Part shown: in pieces, positions 19,904-28,418 of the stretch
Position numbering within the stretch: the stretch's first letter is position 1
Layout of the letters: the number at the start of each line of letters is the position of its first letter
Assembly (NCBI RefSeq): GCF_000316575.1
Contig: NC_019682.1
Span: forward strand, 5,753,501-5,817,500
DNA length: 64,000 nt
Source: Calothrix sp. PCC 7507
GTDB taxonomy: Bacteria > Cyanobacteriota > Cyanobacteriia > Cyanobacteriales > Nostocaceae
Reading direction: 5' to 3'
Translations under genes and position numbers: made by a program
Notes under the pieces: generated by a model
What the model was told of the DNA's origin: nothing
Database searches by the model: none
What the model saw: the letters and a program-made list of their open reading frames with translations, nothing else

Positions 19904-20039
19904 CTAGCCCTTTCAAGGTGACAAACGAAGATACGTTGCTTTAGTGTGATCATCCTAAGTTATCCGCTCAGATTTTGGGATTTTTAAAGGTTGAAATAAC
20001 CAATTTTCGTTCCGAATTTCACCACCTTGAAAGGGCTAG
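19904..20039. mobile_element. 136-bp MITE, copy 2
   Basis: The same length, the same 17-bp terminal repeats and the same 8-bp CAATAGGA on both flanks as copy 1, which lies 8 bp away. The interiors differ at a handful of positions, so the two copies have diverged since duplication or insertion. Confidence 0.9.
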
Positions 20040-20043
20040 CAAT

Positions 20044-20233
20044 AGGACTTACGCATTGACAGGAAATGCAAAATATGAATGATAAACAGAACACATCTTT
20101 CGTAGGGGTTTAGCAGTGCTAAACCCTCCATAGTGCGGATCTGTTTACCATCAAAGTCATGATTGATCAAAACCGGAAATTTCTAATTTTGGTTAATGCA
20201 TACAATAATTAATTTTTACAGTGCGTAAGTCCT
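20044..20233. mobile_element. 190-bp MITE-like element with AGGACTTACGCA ends
   Basis: The 12-bp AGGACTTACGCA at 20044 is matched by its complement at 20222-20233. AGCAAT flanks the right end, and also flanks the left end if the two 136-bp MITEs are removed. The interior contains a GTAGGGGTTTAG-type palindrome (20101-20127) also found at 50322-50348. Confidence 0.75.
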
Positions 20234-20244
20234 AGCAATTATAA

Positions 20245-20466
20245 TTACCCCTCATCCCCTTTATCTCCCACATCCCCATCAGTTTGCTGTTTCTCGGAGG
20301 CTTTTTGACGCTTGTGTTCCTTCCATCTACCACTCTTACGTGCTGCTTCAGTTAAAAGAAACTCAATTTGAGCATTGACACTCCTTAAATCGTCTGCTGA
20401 CCATTTCTCTAGGACTTCGTAAAGCTTGAGGTCTAAACGCAATAAAAACCGTTTTTTCTGACTCAT
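20245..20466 (-). CDS. Arc-like ribbon-helix-helix DNA-binding protein
   Basis: A 73-aa protein beginning MSQKKRFLLRLDLKLYEVLEKWSADDLRSVNAQIEFLL, which fits an Arc-type ribbon-helix-helix: a basic beta strand, then two helices with the SVNAQIE turn. The tail is charged and low-complexity. It starts only three bases after the SPFH gene stop on the same strand. The same SPFH-plus-Arc pairing is common in bacteria. It may regulate its own operon. Confidence 0.82.
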   Translation of the reverse strand: MSQKKRFLLRLDLKLYEVLEKWSADDLRSVNAQIEFLLTEAARKSGRWKEHKRQKASEKQQTDGDVGDKGDEG

Positions 20467-20469
20467 TTC

Positions 20470-21393
20470 TTAGGTATAAAGGCTGCCAGTGTTAATTACA
20501 GGCTGGGCATTTTGATCCGAGGCTAAAACAACCAACAGATTATTGATCATAGAGGCTTTACGTTCTTCATCCAATTCCACAATTTGCCGTTCACTTATCC
20601 GCTTGAGAGCTTCATCAACCATTCCCACGGCACTTTCAACTATCTGTCGCCTCGCATCAATAATCGCTTTGGCTTGTTGACGACGCAACATAACTTGAGC
20701 TATTTCGGGAGCATAAGCTAGGTGAGAAAGTCTCGCCTCTAAAATTTCGACTCCAGCAACCTCTAATCGAGTCTGTAATTCTTTCTGTAGGAAAAGCGCA
20801 ATTTCGTCAGGAATTCCCCTTAAAGAAGGAATGGATGCTTCGTCAGGAGCGTCGTAAGGATAGCGATTCGCTAAAGCGCGAATTGCTGTCTCACTTTGGA
20901 TAGCAATAAACTCTTCATAGTTATTGACTGCAAATTGAGACTTAGCTGAATCTACTACCTGCCACACTACCACCGCCCCAATCTCTATAGGACTACCTTG
21001 AGCATCATTGACTTTTAGTTGCTTGGTATTAAAGTTGCGAACTTTTAAAGAAACTCTGCGTTTAATAGTCAAGGGGTTAGTCCACCAAAAACCAGCCTCA
21101 CGCACACTACCCACATAACGACCAAAAAAGACTAGTACTACTGCTTGGTTTGGTTCAAGTGTAAAAAAACCTGATATGGAAGGGATTACCACTGCTATGA
21201 GTGTTACTCCTAACCATGCACCTAGTTCTGCATCAAAAAAATCTCCTACTCTCAATTCTCTCCCCAATCCTGCTATCAATTCATGTAATGTTGACCAAGC
21301 TAGCCATCCGCCGCCAATCGCTATGGCTAATACAAGCATAAGAGCTAAGAAGCCGTTGACTTTAAACGCCGGAACTTCCGTGATTCTCTCCAT
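20470..21393 (-). CDS. SPFH/Band 7 domain membrane protein
   Basis: A 307-aa protein with two N-terminal membrane helices (about residues 14-32 and 55-75), followed by an SPFH/stomatin domain (FFTLEPNQAVVLVFFGRYVGSVREAGFWWTNP). An Ala/Arg-rich coiled coil (VMLRRQQAKAIIDARRQIVESAVG) and a ...DEERKASMINNLLVVLAS end complete it. Such proteins form ring or cage scaffolds in membrane microdomains. The ATG start is well placed. It is in a two-gene operon with the Arc-like protein. Confidence 0.92.
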   Translation of the reverse strand: MERITEVPAFKVNGFLALMLVLAIAIGGGWLAWSTLHELIAGLGRELRVGDFFDAELGAWLGVTLIAVVIPSISGFFTLEPNQAVVLVFFGRYVGSVREAGFWWTNPLTIKRRVSLKVRNFNTKQLKVNDAQGSPIEIGAVVVWQVVDSAKSQFAVNNYEEFIAIQSETAIRALANRYPYDAPDEASIPSLRGIPDEIALFLQKELQTRLEVAGVEILEARLSHLAYAPEIAQVMLRRQQAKAIIDARRQIVESAVGMVDEALKRISERQIVELDEERKASMINNLLVVLASDQNAQPVINTGSLYT

Positions 21394-21483
21394 AATCTAC
21401 TCCTAAGATTCGACTATTTTGTTATCAAAATGATATCACTTTGACTACAAAATAGTAGCACTGACAAGGAGATGTAGTTAACT

Positions 21484-22014
21484 TTACAAAATGTGTAACC
21501 TAGATAACCAAGTTTGAGCATCTGCAGGCGAGTGCAAATGTACAAATTTCAAATGAGTATATTCAGGCTCTTGCAATAAAGATGTATATTTCCGGCGATT
21601 TTTGTTGTAAGTTTGCAGCACCCACAACAAAATAGAATCGCGGCTAAAAAAAGATTTTTGCCATGTCTCGCGATTACCATTGCAGACTTCTTGTTGTGTT
21701 ACTACCCGCGAAAGTGTCCGCCACAATATCCGACACATCACCACTGGCCAAGAATAGTCCAGCCAGACAACCGTATCAGCCCTTGCCCAAAAGATATCCC
21801 GAACTATGCTGTAATTACCATCTACTACCCAGCTACTGCTAGATAGTGCTTGAGAAACCCTCTGGCGCATCACATTGTTTGGTACTTCTATCCAATTGGG
21901 TTCCCAGTGCAAATAGTCTAATTCCACATGAGGAATGGTAAGACGTTGAGATATTTGCTTGGCTAACGTCGTTTTACCAGAACCACCGGTACCGACTATG
22001 GAAATACGCTGCAT
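21484..22014 (-). CDS. FlaR-like P-loop kinase-type protein
   Basis: A 176-aa P-loop protein from the ATG at 22014; an upstream in-frame start would add 11 residues that the family lacks. Walker A is GTGGSGKTTLA at residues ~6-16, then VELDYLHWEPNW and the WVVDGNYSIVRDIFWARADTVVWLDYSWPV segment. These are typical of adenylate-kinase-like proteins annotated as topology modulation (FlaR-related). The true substrate is unknown. It stands alone on the minus strand, divergent from nblA. Confidence 0.85.
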   Translation of the reverse strand: MQRISIVGTGGSGKTTLAKQISQRLTIPHVELDYLHWEPNWIEVPNNVMRQRVSQALSSSSWVVDGNYSIVRDIFWARADTVVWLDYSWPVVMCRILWRTLSRVVTQQEVCNGNRETWQKSFFSRDSILLWVLQTYNKNRRKYTSLLQEPEYTHLKFVHLHSPADAQTWLSRLHIL

Positions 22015-22151
22015 TTTTAGAAATATTTTATTGAGGCTGGGCAACACTGCCTATTTTACTACTTTAAAACTGGGGCATAAATGCGTAGCAGTGAGAGGGC
22101 TTTAACTGTAATTTGCACAGTCACATATCATGATCAGCCAAAAGTGTCGAT

Positions 22152-22185
22152 TTATGTAAATAATTTGTTATACTAATTTACATAA
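22152..22185 (+). promoter_or_regulatory. nblA promoter region with a 9-bp inverted repeat around the -10 box
   Basis: TATACT at 22169-22174 is a good -10 box. It lies inside a 16-base gap between TTATGTAAA (22152-22160) and its exact complement TTTACATAA (22177-22185), a layout suited to a dimeric regulator that would cover the -10. The spacing does not fit the NtcA consensus GTA-N8-TAC. The 5' leader would be about 67 bases. Confidence 0.55.
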
Positions 22186-22247
22186 GGTAACAAATTTGCA
22201 ACATCAACTTGACAACTTTCACCCTAAATGGGTCATAAGAGGCAGTA

Positions 22248-22445
22248 ATGGATCAAGCTATCGAACTAACTTTAGAGCAAGAATTTAGCATTCGTTGTTT
22301 TGCTGGCCAAGTGCAGCAAATGTCCCGCGAACAAGCTCAAGAGTTTTTGATCTTGCAGTATAAGCAGATGATGATTCGGGAAACGATGTTTCAGGAAATC
22401 CTCAAACACAATTGGAAACTAGATATCGATTCCACCTCCCTGTAA
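22248..22445 (+). CDS. nblA: NblA phycobilisome degradation protein
   Basis: A 65-aa protein with the two-helix NblA fold (ELTLEQEFSIRCFAGQVQQM and REQAQEFLILQYKQMMIRE, then the conserved C-terminal HNWKLD). NblA dimers bind phycobiliproteins and deliver phycobilisome rods to the Clp protease during nitrogen or sulfur starvation, at the thylakoid surface. The length is normal. The gene is alone, behind a long leader and a dyad-flanked -10 box, so it is probably regulated by nutrient state. Confidence 0.97.
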   Translation: MDQAIELTLEQEFSIRCFAGQVQQMSREQAQEFLILQYKQMMIRETMFQEILKHNWKLDIDSTSL

Positions 22446-22690
22446 AACGGGGAGTAGTCCTGGCTTTACGCAACTAAGTAAATCAATACAGTCACAAAAT
22501 CTAGTTTTGTGACTGTATCTATATAACTGGTGGTAGGCAAAACATAGCTATTTTAAACGTTTTGAGCGATATCCTCACTCAGCCCCCATGAAAAATCTCT
22601 AAGAGATTAGGCGATCGCTACCCCGGAAATAGTAACTACCCTTTATCAGAAAAGTAGCTATTTTGCAAGATTATTGTTATACTTGTTTAC

Positions 22691-22936
22691 ATGATAACCG
22701 ACTTAGATTTCAGATCTCCTGAGCTATTTGGTCCTGTTGTTTTCAGACCTGATTTTAATAGCTTTAAGACTATCAACGCTTCCCAAGCTTGGTCTCTATT
22801 CTTTACAGGTGGTAGAGAAGACAAGCAACTAGATTCTAACCCTCGAATAGGCCTTTTCTTTACTAGCATTTTGCTAGCTCTTGGAATTTCAGGGTTCGCC
22901 AGAACATTGATTCTCCGGACTTTCTTCCCTGCTTAA
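22691..22936 (+). CDS. Small single-helix protein of unknown function
   Basis: An 81-aa protein. The first ~48 residues are polar and Phe-rich (SPELFGPVVFRPDFNSF), then one membrane helix (RIGLFFTSILLALGISGFA, about residues 52-70). It is not an HLIP, because the ExxNGRxAMxGF motif is absent. The upstream stretch 22674-22693 repeats a ~21-base motif from the nblA promoter. Its TATACT lies only seven bases before the ATG, so the mRNA would be leaderless if that box is used. No other ATG is in frame. Confidence 0.55.
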   Translation: MITDLDFRSPELFGPVVFRPDFNSFKTINASQAWSLFFTGGREDKQLDSNPRIGLFFTSILLALGISGFARTLILRTFFPA

Positions 22937-23186
22937 GTGCTTGACTAATAGTTAGTACGATGTTTTTCTGAACCACCAATAAAGTTGGTGGTTCAAATTT
23001 TCAGTGTGTCTCCACTGAGATTTGATCAACAGGATAGTTTCGACTACCAACCTACAAATATTTTAAAGTCTGAATAGCGTTCAAGATATCAAGATAAATA
23101 TTCATATAAGAGGATGTTTTAAACATATACAAAAGGTACGCTTGCCAAGCATCCTCCAAGATTCGGTAACTTAACTAGGGGAATTA

Positions 23187-23504
23187 ATGTTAGAACTCAA
23201 CATCTTGACAGTATTCTCAACTACTTACTGTGTTGGCATTTGTGCTTTTTTAATTCCAGCCAACCTAATTGCTACATCGTTGGCAATAGGTTTAACATTA
23301 TTGTGTCGTCCAGCTATTGAGATTTGGCTAACTGTCATAATTGCGAGTGTCTTTTCTCTCTTGCTGATACTGCACGTCTTTGCTTGGTTTATGATTGGAG
23401 TTGTCATGGCTCCCACATATATTTTATTGGTGCTAGCAAGCATCTGTCTGTCCGCAAATTTAGGAGCAATTCTCCTAAGCAGACGCTTTGCTCCCTGCGT
23501 ATAA
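23187..23504 (+). CDS. Small polytopic membrane protein of unknown function
   Basis: A 105-aa protein made almost wholly of three hydrophobic helices (about residues 5-40, 44-68 and 70-98) with very few charged residues and a basic SRRF near the end. A TAGGGGAA ribosome-binding site lies about five bases before the ATG. I do not recognise a family. It stands alone between two other small orphan genes. Confidence 0.6.
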   Translation: MLELNILTVFSTTYCVGICAFLIPANLIATSLAIGLTLLCRPAIEIWLTVIIASVFSLLLILHVFAWFMIGVVMAPTYILLVLASICLSANLGAILLSRRFAPCV

Positions 23505-23821
23505 CTAAGATACGGTTAGCTTTTATTTAAATCAGCGCTTGGCAACTAAAACCATGAGGAGTCAAGCGATAATAGATAAACTAATCTTGGAAGATGGTAC
23601 TCAATCCGAGTTTAGAATTAATGTCAAGTGGTATGTATCTGTACATTCCCGCCCTTTAAATATTCATATGCGATCGCCTACAATGGCTTTCCTCTAGACA
23701 ACTTTGACACGTGTCTGCTTCACTAGTATAAGACAGTACATTGAGTACTGAATGCTAGAATTGAACAAGGACAGAAGATATAATAAATCAATGTAACATA
23801 TGTAGTATATATTAGCAGATT

Positions 23822-24004
23822 ATGGAAATGGCAAGAAATAACCCACTAGATATATGCCACATTAGCCCTAAAGTAAGAGAGCTAATTAGGCAATATGCTG
23901 CTGTTAATAACTGTACGCAGACTGAAATGCTAGAGCGGATTATTTTTGAGTGGAACGCCCAACAGAGTGAGAGCGAAAGACCTCCAGGAGATGAAGATGA
24001 ATAG
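23822..24004 (+). CDS. Small probable ribbon-helix-helix protein
   Basis: A 60-aa protein (SPKVRELIRQYAAVNNCTQTEMLERIIFEWN). The spacing of hydrophobic residues suggests a short ribbon-helix-helix DNA-binding core followed by a hydrophilic acidic tail (ESERPPGDEDE). Two ATG codons two apart are possible starts. No partner gene is adjacent. A strong hairpin lies ~70 bases downstream. The family is not recognised. Confidence 0.5.
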   Translation: MEMARNNPLDICHISPKVRELIRQYAAVNNCTQTEMLERIIFEWNAQQSESERPPGDEDE

Positions 24005-24070
24005 CTATTCACATAATTAACGCAGTGTTAATTCCTGCATAAGTAAAAGCTGAAATAGAGCATACTATTC

Positions 24071-24104
24071 GTGGGGTGGTGATTATCTAGAATCACTGCC
24101 CCAC
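24071..24104. other. Strong intergenic hairpin
   Basis: GTGGGGTGGTGATT pairs with AATCACTGCCCCAC through 14 positions, with two G-U wobbles, and a short loop. No T-tract follows in either direction, so termination is doubtful; it may end the small gene at 23.8 kb in another way. Confidence 0.5.
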
Positions 24105-24120
24105 TACTGTATAAATCTAT

Positions 24121-24150
24121 ATACTAAGATATATTTACATATCTTAGTAT
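24121..24150. repeat. Perfect 12-bp inverted repeat upstream of the radical SAM gene
   Basis: ATACTAAGATAT and ATATCTTAGTAT are separated by the six bases ATTTAC. The dyad lies ~330 bases before the radical SAM start. It could be an operator or a cruciform; nothing else is seen in the gap 24005-24477 apart from the hairpin at 24071. Confidence 0.6.
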
Positions 24151-24477
24151 TTCCGCTAAAAATTTATTTAGACAGTATTTTTAGAGATTTATTATTTTAA
24201 TTAGTTTGCTTTTGTTGTGAGTGGCTAAGTTTTGTATATAGGGTAGACAGTATAGCGAAATGCTAATTTTATTAAATATTGCAAAAACACAGATACACTG
24301 GCAAGCAAATTCAAGTTTACGAAAAAATAGAGGTTCAAAGCTGTACTACGTCCCGCTACGCTAACGCCCCTTGTGGGCGAAATAATCCTTGTGGGTGGCT
24401 TGCTTTTCCCTATTGCCTTTCATTTTTTTCCTGAATTTGCTCCTACGAGAGTCAATGAAAATTACACAAAGTATTTC

Positions 24478-26085
24478 ATGAAAGCACTATTGATTTACCC
24501 ACAGTTTCCCCAGTCTTTTTGGTCTTACGATCGCTTTATGAAAATTGCCGGACTCAAAGCCGTCTTGCCGCCACTGGGAATCATTACAGTGGCGGCACTC
24601 CTGCCCAAGGACTGGGAAATTAGATTTTGCGATCGCAATGTTAACTTGGAAACCGAAGCTGATTGGGAATGGTGTGACCTAGTTATTCTGTCTGCAATGC
24701 TAGTGCAGAAACCAGATTTTCATGCCCTGATTCAAAAAGCGGTGCGGTTAGGTAAAAAAGTCGCAGTTGGTGGTCCCTATCCCACTTCTATCCCCCAAGA
24801 TGCCTTGAACTCCGGAGCTAATTATCTGATTTTAGATGAAGGAGAGTTGACAGTTCCCCAGTTTCTCGAAGCACTCAAAGACGGCAAAGAGCAAGGAATT
24901 TTTCGCTCCGCTGAAAAACCTGATGTTTCCCAAAGCCCCATGCCGCGTTTTGACTTGCTGCAACGGGATGCTTATTTGATGATGGCTATCCAGTTTTCTC
25001 GCGGTTGCCCCTTTAATTGCGAGTTTTGCGACATTATTACACTCTACGGTCGTAAACCCCGCACTAAAGAGCCTCACCAAACCATAGCCGAATTACAAGC
25101 TCTTTATGATTTAGGCTGGCGAGGGTCACTCTTCATCGTTGATGACAACTTTATTGGCAATCAGCGTAACGTCAAACGCTTCCTTAAAGAATTGATTCCT
25201 TGGGTGAAGCAGCACGATTACCCATTCACCTTCATCACTGAAGCTTCTGTGAATTTAGCAGAAGACGACGAACTATTGCAATTAATGAATGAAGCAGGTT
25301 TTTATGCTGTCTTTCTCGGCATTGAAACCCCTGATCAAGATAGCTTGCAAGTGACACAAAAACTGCAAAATACTCGTAATCCGCTCATCGAAGCCTGTCG
25401 CAAGATCAATGAAGCAGGTATGCTCATCTATGCAGGGTTTATCCTTGGTTTTGACGGAGAACGTCCAGGCGCAGGAGAACGGATTCAAGCTTTTGTGGAA
25501 CAAACTAGTATTCCGCAACCAATGTTAGGTATTCTCCAAGCTTTGCCCAATACTGCTTTATGGAACCGTTTGCAAAAAGAGGAGCGTTTAATAGAGAGTA
25601 AGGGTATTGGTGGCACTGAAGTCGGAGACCAAAATACCTTGATGAATTTCATTCCTACACGCTCTATCAATGAAATTGCTAGAGAGTATGTAGAAGGCTT
25701 CTGGACATTGTATGAACCCAGCAACTATCTGAGACGCAGTTTCCAGCAATGCCTCAGTATTAACTCACCCTCTGGGCGAAAGCAAACAATGCAATTTTCT
25801 CCTGGTAAGGGGTTACGGCTTGTTGCTCAGTTAATCTGGCATCAAGGCTTAATGCGACCGGAAATTCGTGGGCAGTTTTGGCGACAACTATGGACGATTT
25901 TGGTGAAAAAACCGCAAGTTCTGAATATGTATTTAGGTCTATGCGCCGCTGGAGAGCATTTTTGGGAGTACCGCGCTTTAGCTAGAGAAAGGATTACTCA
26001 ACAATTGGGCTACGATCCACTGAGAGAAAGACCCTGGCGATTAGAAATCGCGGCTACACAAACAAAACCCACCTCCGTGGGTTGA
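24478..26085 (+). CDS. B12-binding radical SAM protein with DUF4070 domain
   Basis: A 535-aa protein from the ATG at 24478; the reading frame is open further upstream, but MKALLIYPQFPQSFWSYDRFM is the usual N-terminus. Residues ~1-150 are the cobalamin-binding domain, the radical SAM barrel carries SRGCPFNCEFCD (CxxxCxxC) near residue 180, and DUF4070 follows (IPQPMLGILQALPNTALWNRL). The hopanoid 2-methylase HpnP shares this architecture, but this protein differs in its N-terminal region and looks like the more common paralogue of unknown substrate. It probably methylates or rearranges a lipid or secondary metabolite. Confidence 0.88.
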   Translation: MKALLIYPQFPQSFWSYDRFMKIAGLKAVLPPLGIITVAALLPKDWEIRFCDRNVNLETEADWEWCDLVILSAMLVQKPDFHALIQKAVRLGKKVAVGGPYPTSIPQDALNSGANYLILDEGELTVPQFLEALKDGKEQGIFRSAEKPDVSQSPMPRFDLLQRDAYLMMAIQFSRGCPFNCEFCDIITLYGRKPRTKEPHQTIAELQALYDLGWRGSLFIVDDNFIGNQRNVKRFLKELIPWVKQHDYPFTFITEASVNLAEDDELLQLMNEAGFYAVFLGIETPDQDSLQVTQKLQNTRNPLIEACRKINEAGMLIYAGFILGFDGERPGAGERIQAFVEQTSIPQPMLGILQALPNTALWNRLQKEERLIESKGIGGTEVGDQNTLMNFIPTRSINEIAREYVEGFWTLYEPSNYLRRSFQQCLSINSPSGRKQTMQFSPGKGLRLVAQLIWHQGLMRPEIRGQFWRQLWTILVKKPQVLNMYLGLCAAGEHFWEYRALARERITQQLGYDPLRERPWRLEIAATQTKPTSVG

Positions 26086-26308
26086 AGACAATGACAAATA
26101 ACAAATGACCAATGACCAATGACAATCCCCACTAGTTACACTAAAGATGGTTTGGAACTTTACTTTTAAACGCAGAGGCTCGCTGAGGTAACCGCAAAGG
26201 CACGCAGAGTCTTTGTTCAAGTTTCTGCTCTGAATTTACGCAATCCTGTAAAGTCCAGATATTAACCGTTTGCAGTATAGCTTTATTTGCCTCGCCTTAC
26301 TTCAACTA

Positions 26309-27568
26309 TCAAGTTGTATACTCGGCGTTAATCCTCACGTAGTCGTAGCTTAAGTCACAACCCCAGGCTTTACCTGCGCCTTGACCATTGCCAACGCTGA
26401 CTGCAATCAGCACGGGATTATCTACCCGTTGAGAATTGTTTGGTAAGGAAGAATTAGCTGCAGTTTGTTTTAAATAAGCACTGGCTGCTACACGATCAAA
26501 AGGTAGAGGTTGACCATTTTCCAACATCAAGAAATCTCCCAATTTAATTTGTAGATTTTCTTGCTCAAATGGTACACCTGCGCGTCCAGTGGCGGCGACG
26601 ATGCGTCCCCAGTTGGGGTCACGTCCAAAGATTGCAGATTTCACTAGGGATGATCCGGCGATGGTTTTGGCTATTTGACGCGCTGAGGGTTCATCTTGGG
26701 TTCCTGTCACTTGCACTTCTATAAGACAGGTTGCACCTTCGCCATCACGAGCGATCGCTTTTGCTAAGTGTTGACATACTGCTGTTAACATCGCCTCTAA
26801 TTTTTCCGCTTCTAGCCCCATTTCGATAATTGCTGGGGTGCGGGATTGACCATTTGCTAAGGCGATGAGGCTGTCGTTGGTGCTGGTATCGCCATCAACT
26901 GTAATGGAATTGAAACTTCTATCAGCCGCCCGACTTAACATTTGCTGCCATAAAGCTGGTGAAACAGCTGCATCGCAAGTGATAAATGCCAGCATCGTAG
27001 CCATGTTGGGGTGGATCATCCCCGAACCTTTGGCGATACCGCCAATTCTGACTGGGCGATCGCCCACAGTTGTCTCTAAAGCAATAGATTTTGTGACTAA
27101 GTCTGTGGTGATAATCGCCTGGGCTGCTTTATCTGAGCCTGTTTCTGATAGTTCTGTGACCAGTTGGGGAATGCCACTTTTCAACGCATCCATCTTAATT
27201 CGTTGCCCAATTACCCCAGTGGAAGCCAACAACACAGATTCAGAAGGAATATTCAGTGCTTGAGCGATCGCGATCGCTGATTCTAGGGCATCAAACCAGC
27301 CTTGAGTACCTGTCGCGGCGTTTGCTTGTCCAGCATTGCAGAGAATCGCTCGGGCGCTATGTTTGGCTTGCAAGCGTTGGCGACAATAATCTACACAGGC
27401 GGCTTTCACTTGACTGGTGGTGAATACACCAGCTGCGATCGCTTCTACATCTGACAATATCAAAGCTAAGTCGGGCAATCCCGAAGGTTTCAGTCCTGCG
27501 GTAATTCCTGCTGCCCTATATCCCCTTGGCGCTGTGATACCACCTGCGATTTCCTGCCAGTCTGCCAT
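26309..27568 (-). CDS. argJ: Arginine biosynthesis bifunctional protein ArgJ
   Basis: A 419-aa protein. ArgJ transfers acetyl from N-acetylornithine to glutamate and can also use acetyl-CoA, closing the arginine cycle. It is made as a proenzyme that cuts itself before a conserved Thr, seen here as Thr191 in HPNMATMLAF. The C-terminal chain contains SAIFGRDPNWGRIVAATGRAG. The ATG start gives the expected N-terminus with ITAPRGYRAAGITAGLK. It is downstream of gatB on the minus strand, with the sRNA array between them. Confidence 0.97.
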   Translation of the reverse strand: MADWQEIAGGITAPRGYRAAGITAGLKPSGLPDLALILSDVEAIAAGVFTTSQVKAACVDYCRQRLQAKHSARAILCNAGQANAATGTQGWFDALESAIAIAQALNIPSESVLLASTGVIGQRIKMDALKSGIPQLVTELSETGSDKAAQAIITTDLVTKSIALETTVGDRPVRIGGIAKGSGMIHPNMATMLAFITCDAAVSPALWQQMLSRAADRSFNSITVDGDTSTNDSLIALANGQSRTPAIIEMGLEAEKLEAMLTAVCQHLAKAIARDGEGATCLIEVQVTGTQDEPSARQIAKTIAGSSLVKSAIFGRDPNWGRIVAATGRAGVPFEQENLQIKLGDFLMLENGQPLPFDRVAASAYLKQTAANSSLPNNSQRVDNPVLIAVSVGNGQGAGKAWGCDLSYDYVRINAEYTT

Positions 27569-27695
27569 TATTCTTCTCCCACAACTATCTAGTGGCTCGA
27601 CAGGCGATTATATCAAGTCTTTATGACTACTTAGGTAGTAAGTTGTTAGTTATTAATAACTTAGTCTAAAGTTCTCAAACTTACCCAAAAAATTG

Positions 27696-27747
27696 AAAAA
27701 GGAGAGCCACTTGGGCAGCTCTCCAGATCATCAGGGTGCATCTACAT
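27696..27747 (-). ncRNA. Predicted small RNA, copy A of a three-copy array
   Basis: On the minus strand, TTGACC (27780-27775) and TATACT (27758-27753), 16 bases apart, would start a ~52-nt RNA near 27747. It ends in a perfect 7-bp hairpin GGAGAGC...GCTCTCC (27724-27701) followed by TTTTT. The 5' part, CACCCTGATGATCTGG, is unpaired and identical in all three copies. There is no open reading frame. The array layout resembles NsiR1 of Nostoc, but the identity is unproven. Confidence 0.72.
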
Positions 27748-27914
27748 AACACAGTATATCATATTGGGGATGAGGGTCAAGACCCCTTAAATTTTTTTAG
27801 AAAAATGTGAAAATCTTGTTAAGAGCAATTTTCTACATTTCAACTGAGAGGTGAATTAATTTGTTCGTAAACCCCGTCCATTTTGAAACCAGGAGTAGTG
27901 TGGGCATCTTGCCC

Positions 27915-28058
27915 GCTAATACCAACAGGGAGCAAGATGCTCCCACTACTTTTAAAAACTACGGTTCTGAAAATAGATGTGGTTTAGCTAATACCAACAG
28001 GGAGCAAGATGCTCCCACTACTTTTAAAAACTACGATTCTGAAAATAGATGTGGTTTA
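27915..28058. repeat. 72-bp tandem duplication
   Basis: A 72-bp unit starting GCTAATACCAACAGGGAGCA occurs twice (27915-27986 and 27987-28058) with one or two differences. Each unit contains the palindromic core GGGAGCAAGATGCTCCC. Since 72 is a multiple of three, a 77-codon frame runs through both units, but it is judged non-coding. Confidence 0.9.
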
Positions 28059-28163
28059 GTTGCACTTCATATATCTGACAATCAAGAGCGCTAAAGCTCA
28101 ACTACAAATCTCTCAAAACTTTTGCGGCAGACCACTAGTATGAGAAGTCTCCGAAAATATGGC

Positions 28164-28218
28164 AAAAAAAAAGAGAGCCACTTGGGCGTCTCTCCAGATC
28201 ATCAGGGTGCATCTACAT
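28164..28218 (-). ncRNA. Predicted small RNA, copy B of a three-copy array
   Basis: Same layout as copy A: TATACT at 28229-28224, start near 28218, the same unpaired 5' core, then GAGAG...CTCTC and nine T residues. The -35 box is the weaker TTGCCC at 28251-28246. The terminator stem is shorter by changes on one side. Confidence 0.7.
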
Positions 28219-28364
28219 AACACAGTATATCATATTAGGGGTGAGGGGCAAGACCCATTACTTTGTTTTAGTATAATTTTTCTTGCCTATCTCACAGCTA
28301 CTGAATAACCAAAAATTATCATAAGCAGTCGAGTGAGACTTTTTCGCTATTGCGGCGAGACTAG

Positions 28365-28418
28365 AAAAAACAGAGAGCTACGTAAGCAGCTCTCCAGATC
28401 ATCAGGGTGTATCTAACT
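28365..28418 (-). ncRNA. Predicted small RNA, copy C of a three-copy array
   Basis: The most diverged copy. TATACT (28429-28424) and the 5' core (ACACCCTGATGATCTGG) are kept while the -35 box is weak (GTCACC). The terminator loop differs wholly from copy A, yet the stem GAGAGCT/AGCTCTC stays perfect and a T-tract follows. Conservation of fold and core with free drift of the loop and flanks supports an RNA under selection. Confidence 0.68.

Noticed and set aside
22152-22185. NtcA binding site before nblA
   Set aside because: The half-sites GTA and TAC are 12 bases apart, not eight, so the consensus is not met.
22691-22936. High-light-inducible protein (HLIP)
   Set aside because: One membrane helix of the right size is present but the ExxNGRxAMxGF motif is missing.
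23554-23697. 47-codon frame after the small membrane protein gene
   Set aside because: No ribosome-binding site, family or typical codon pattern; it ends by chance.
24478-26085. Hopanoid 2-methylase HpnP
   Set aside because: The architecture is shared, but the N-terminal and C-terminal regions differ from what I remember of HpnP, and no hopanoid genes are adjacent.
27861-28094. 77-codon frame over the 72-bp duplication
   Set aside because: It consists of the repeated palindrome translated twice; the same peptide type is a common artefact of this repeat in cyanobacteria.
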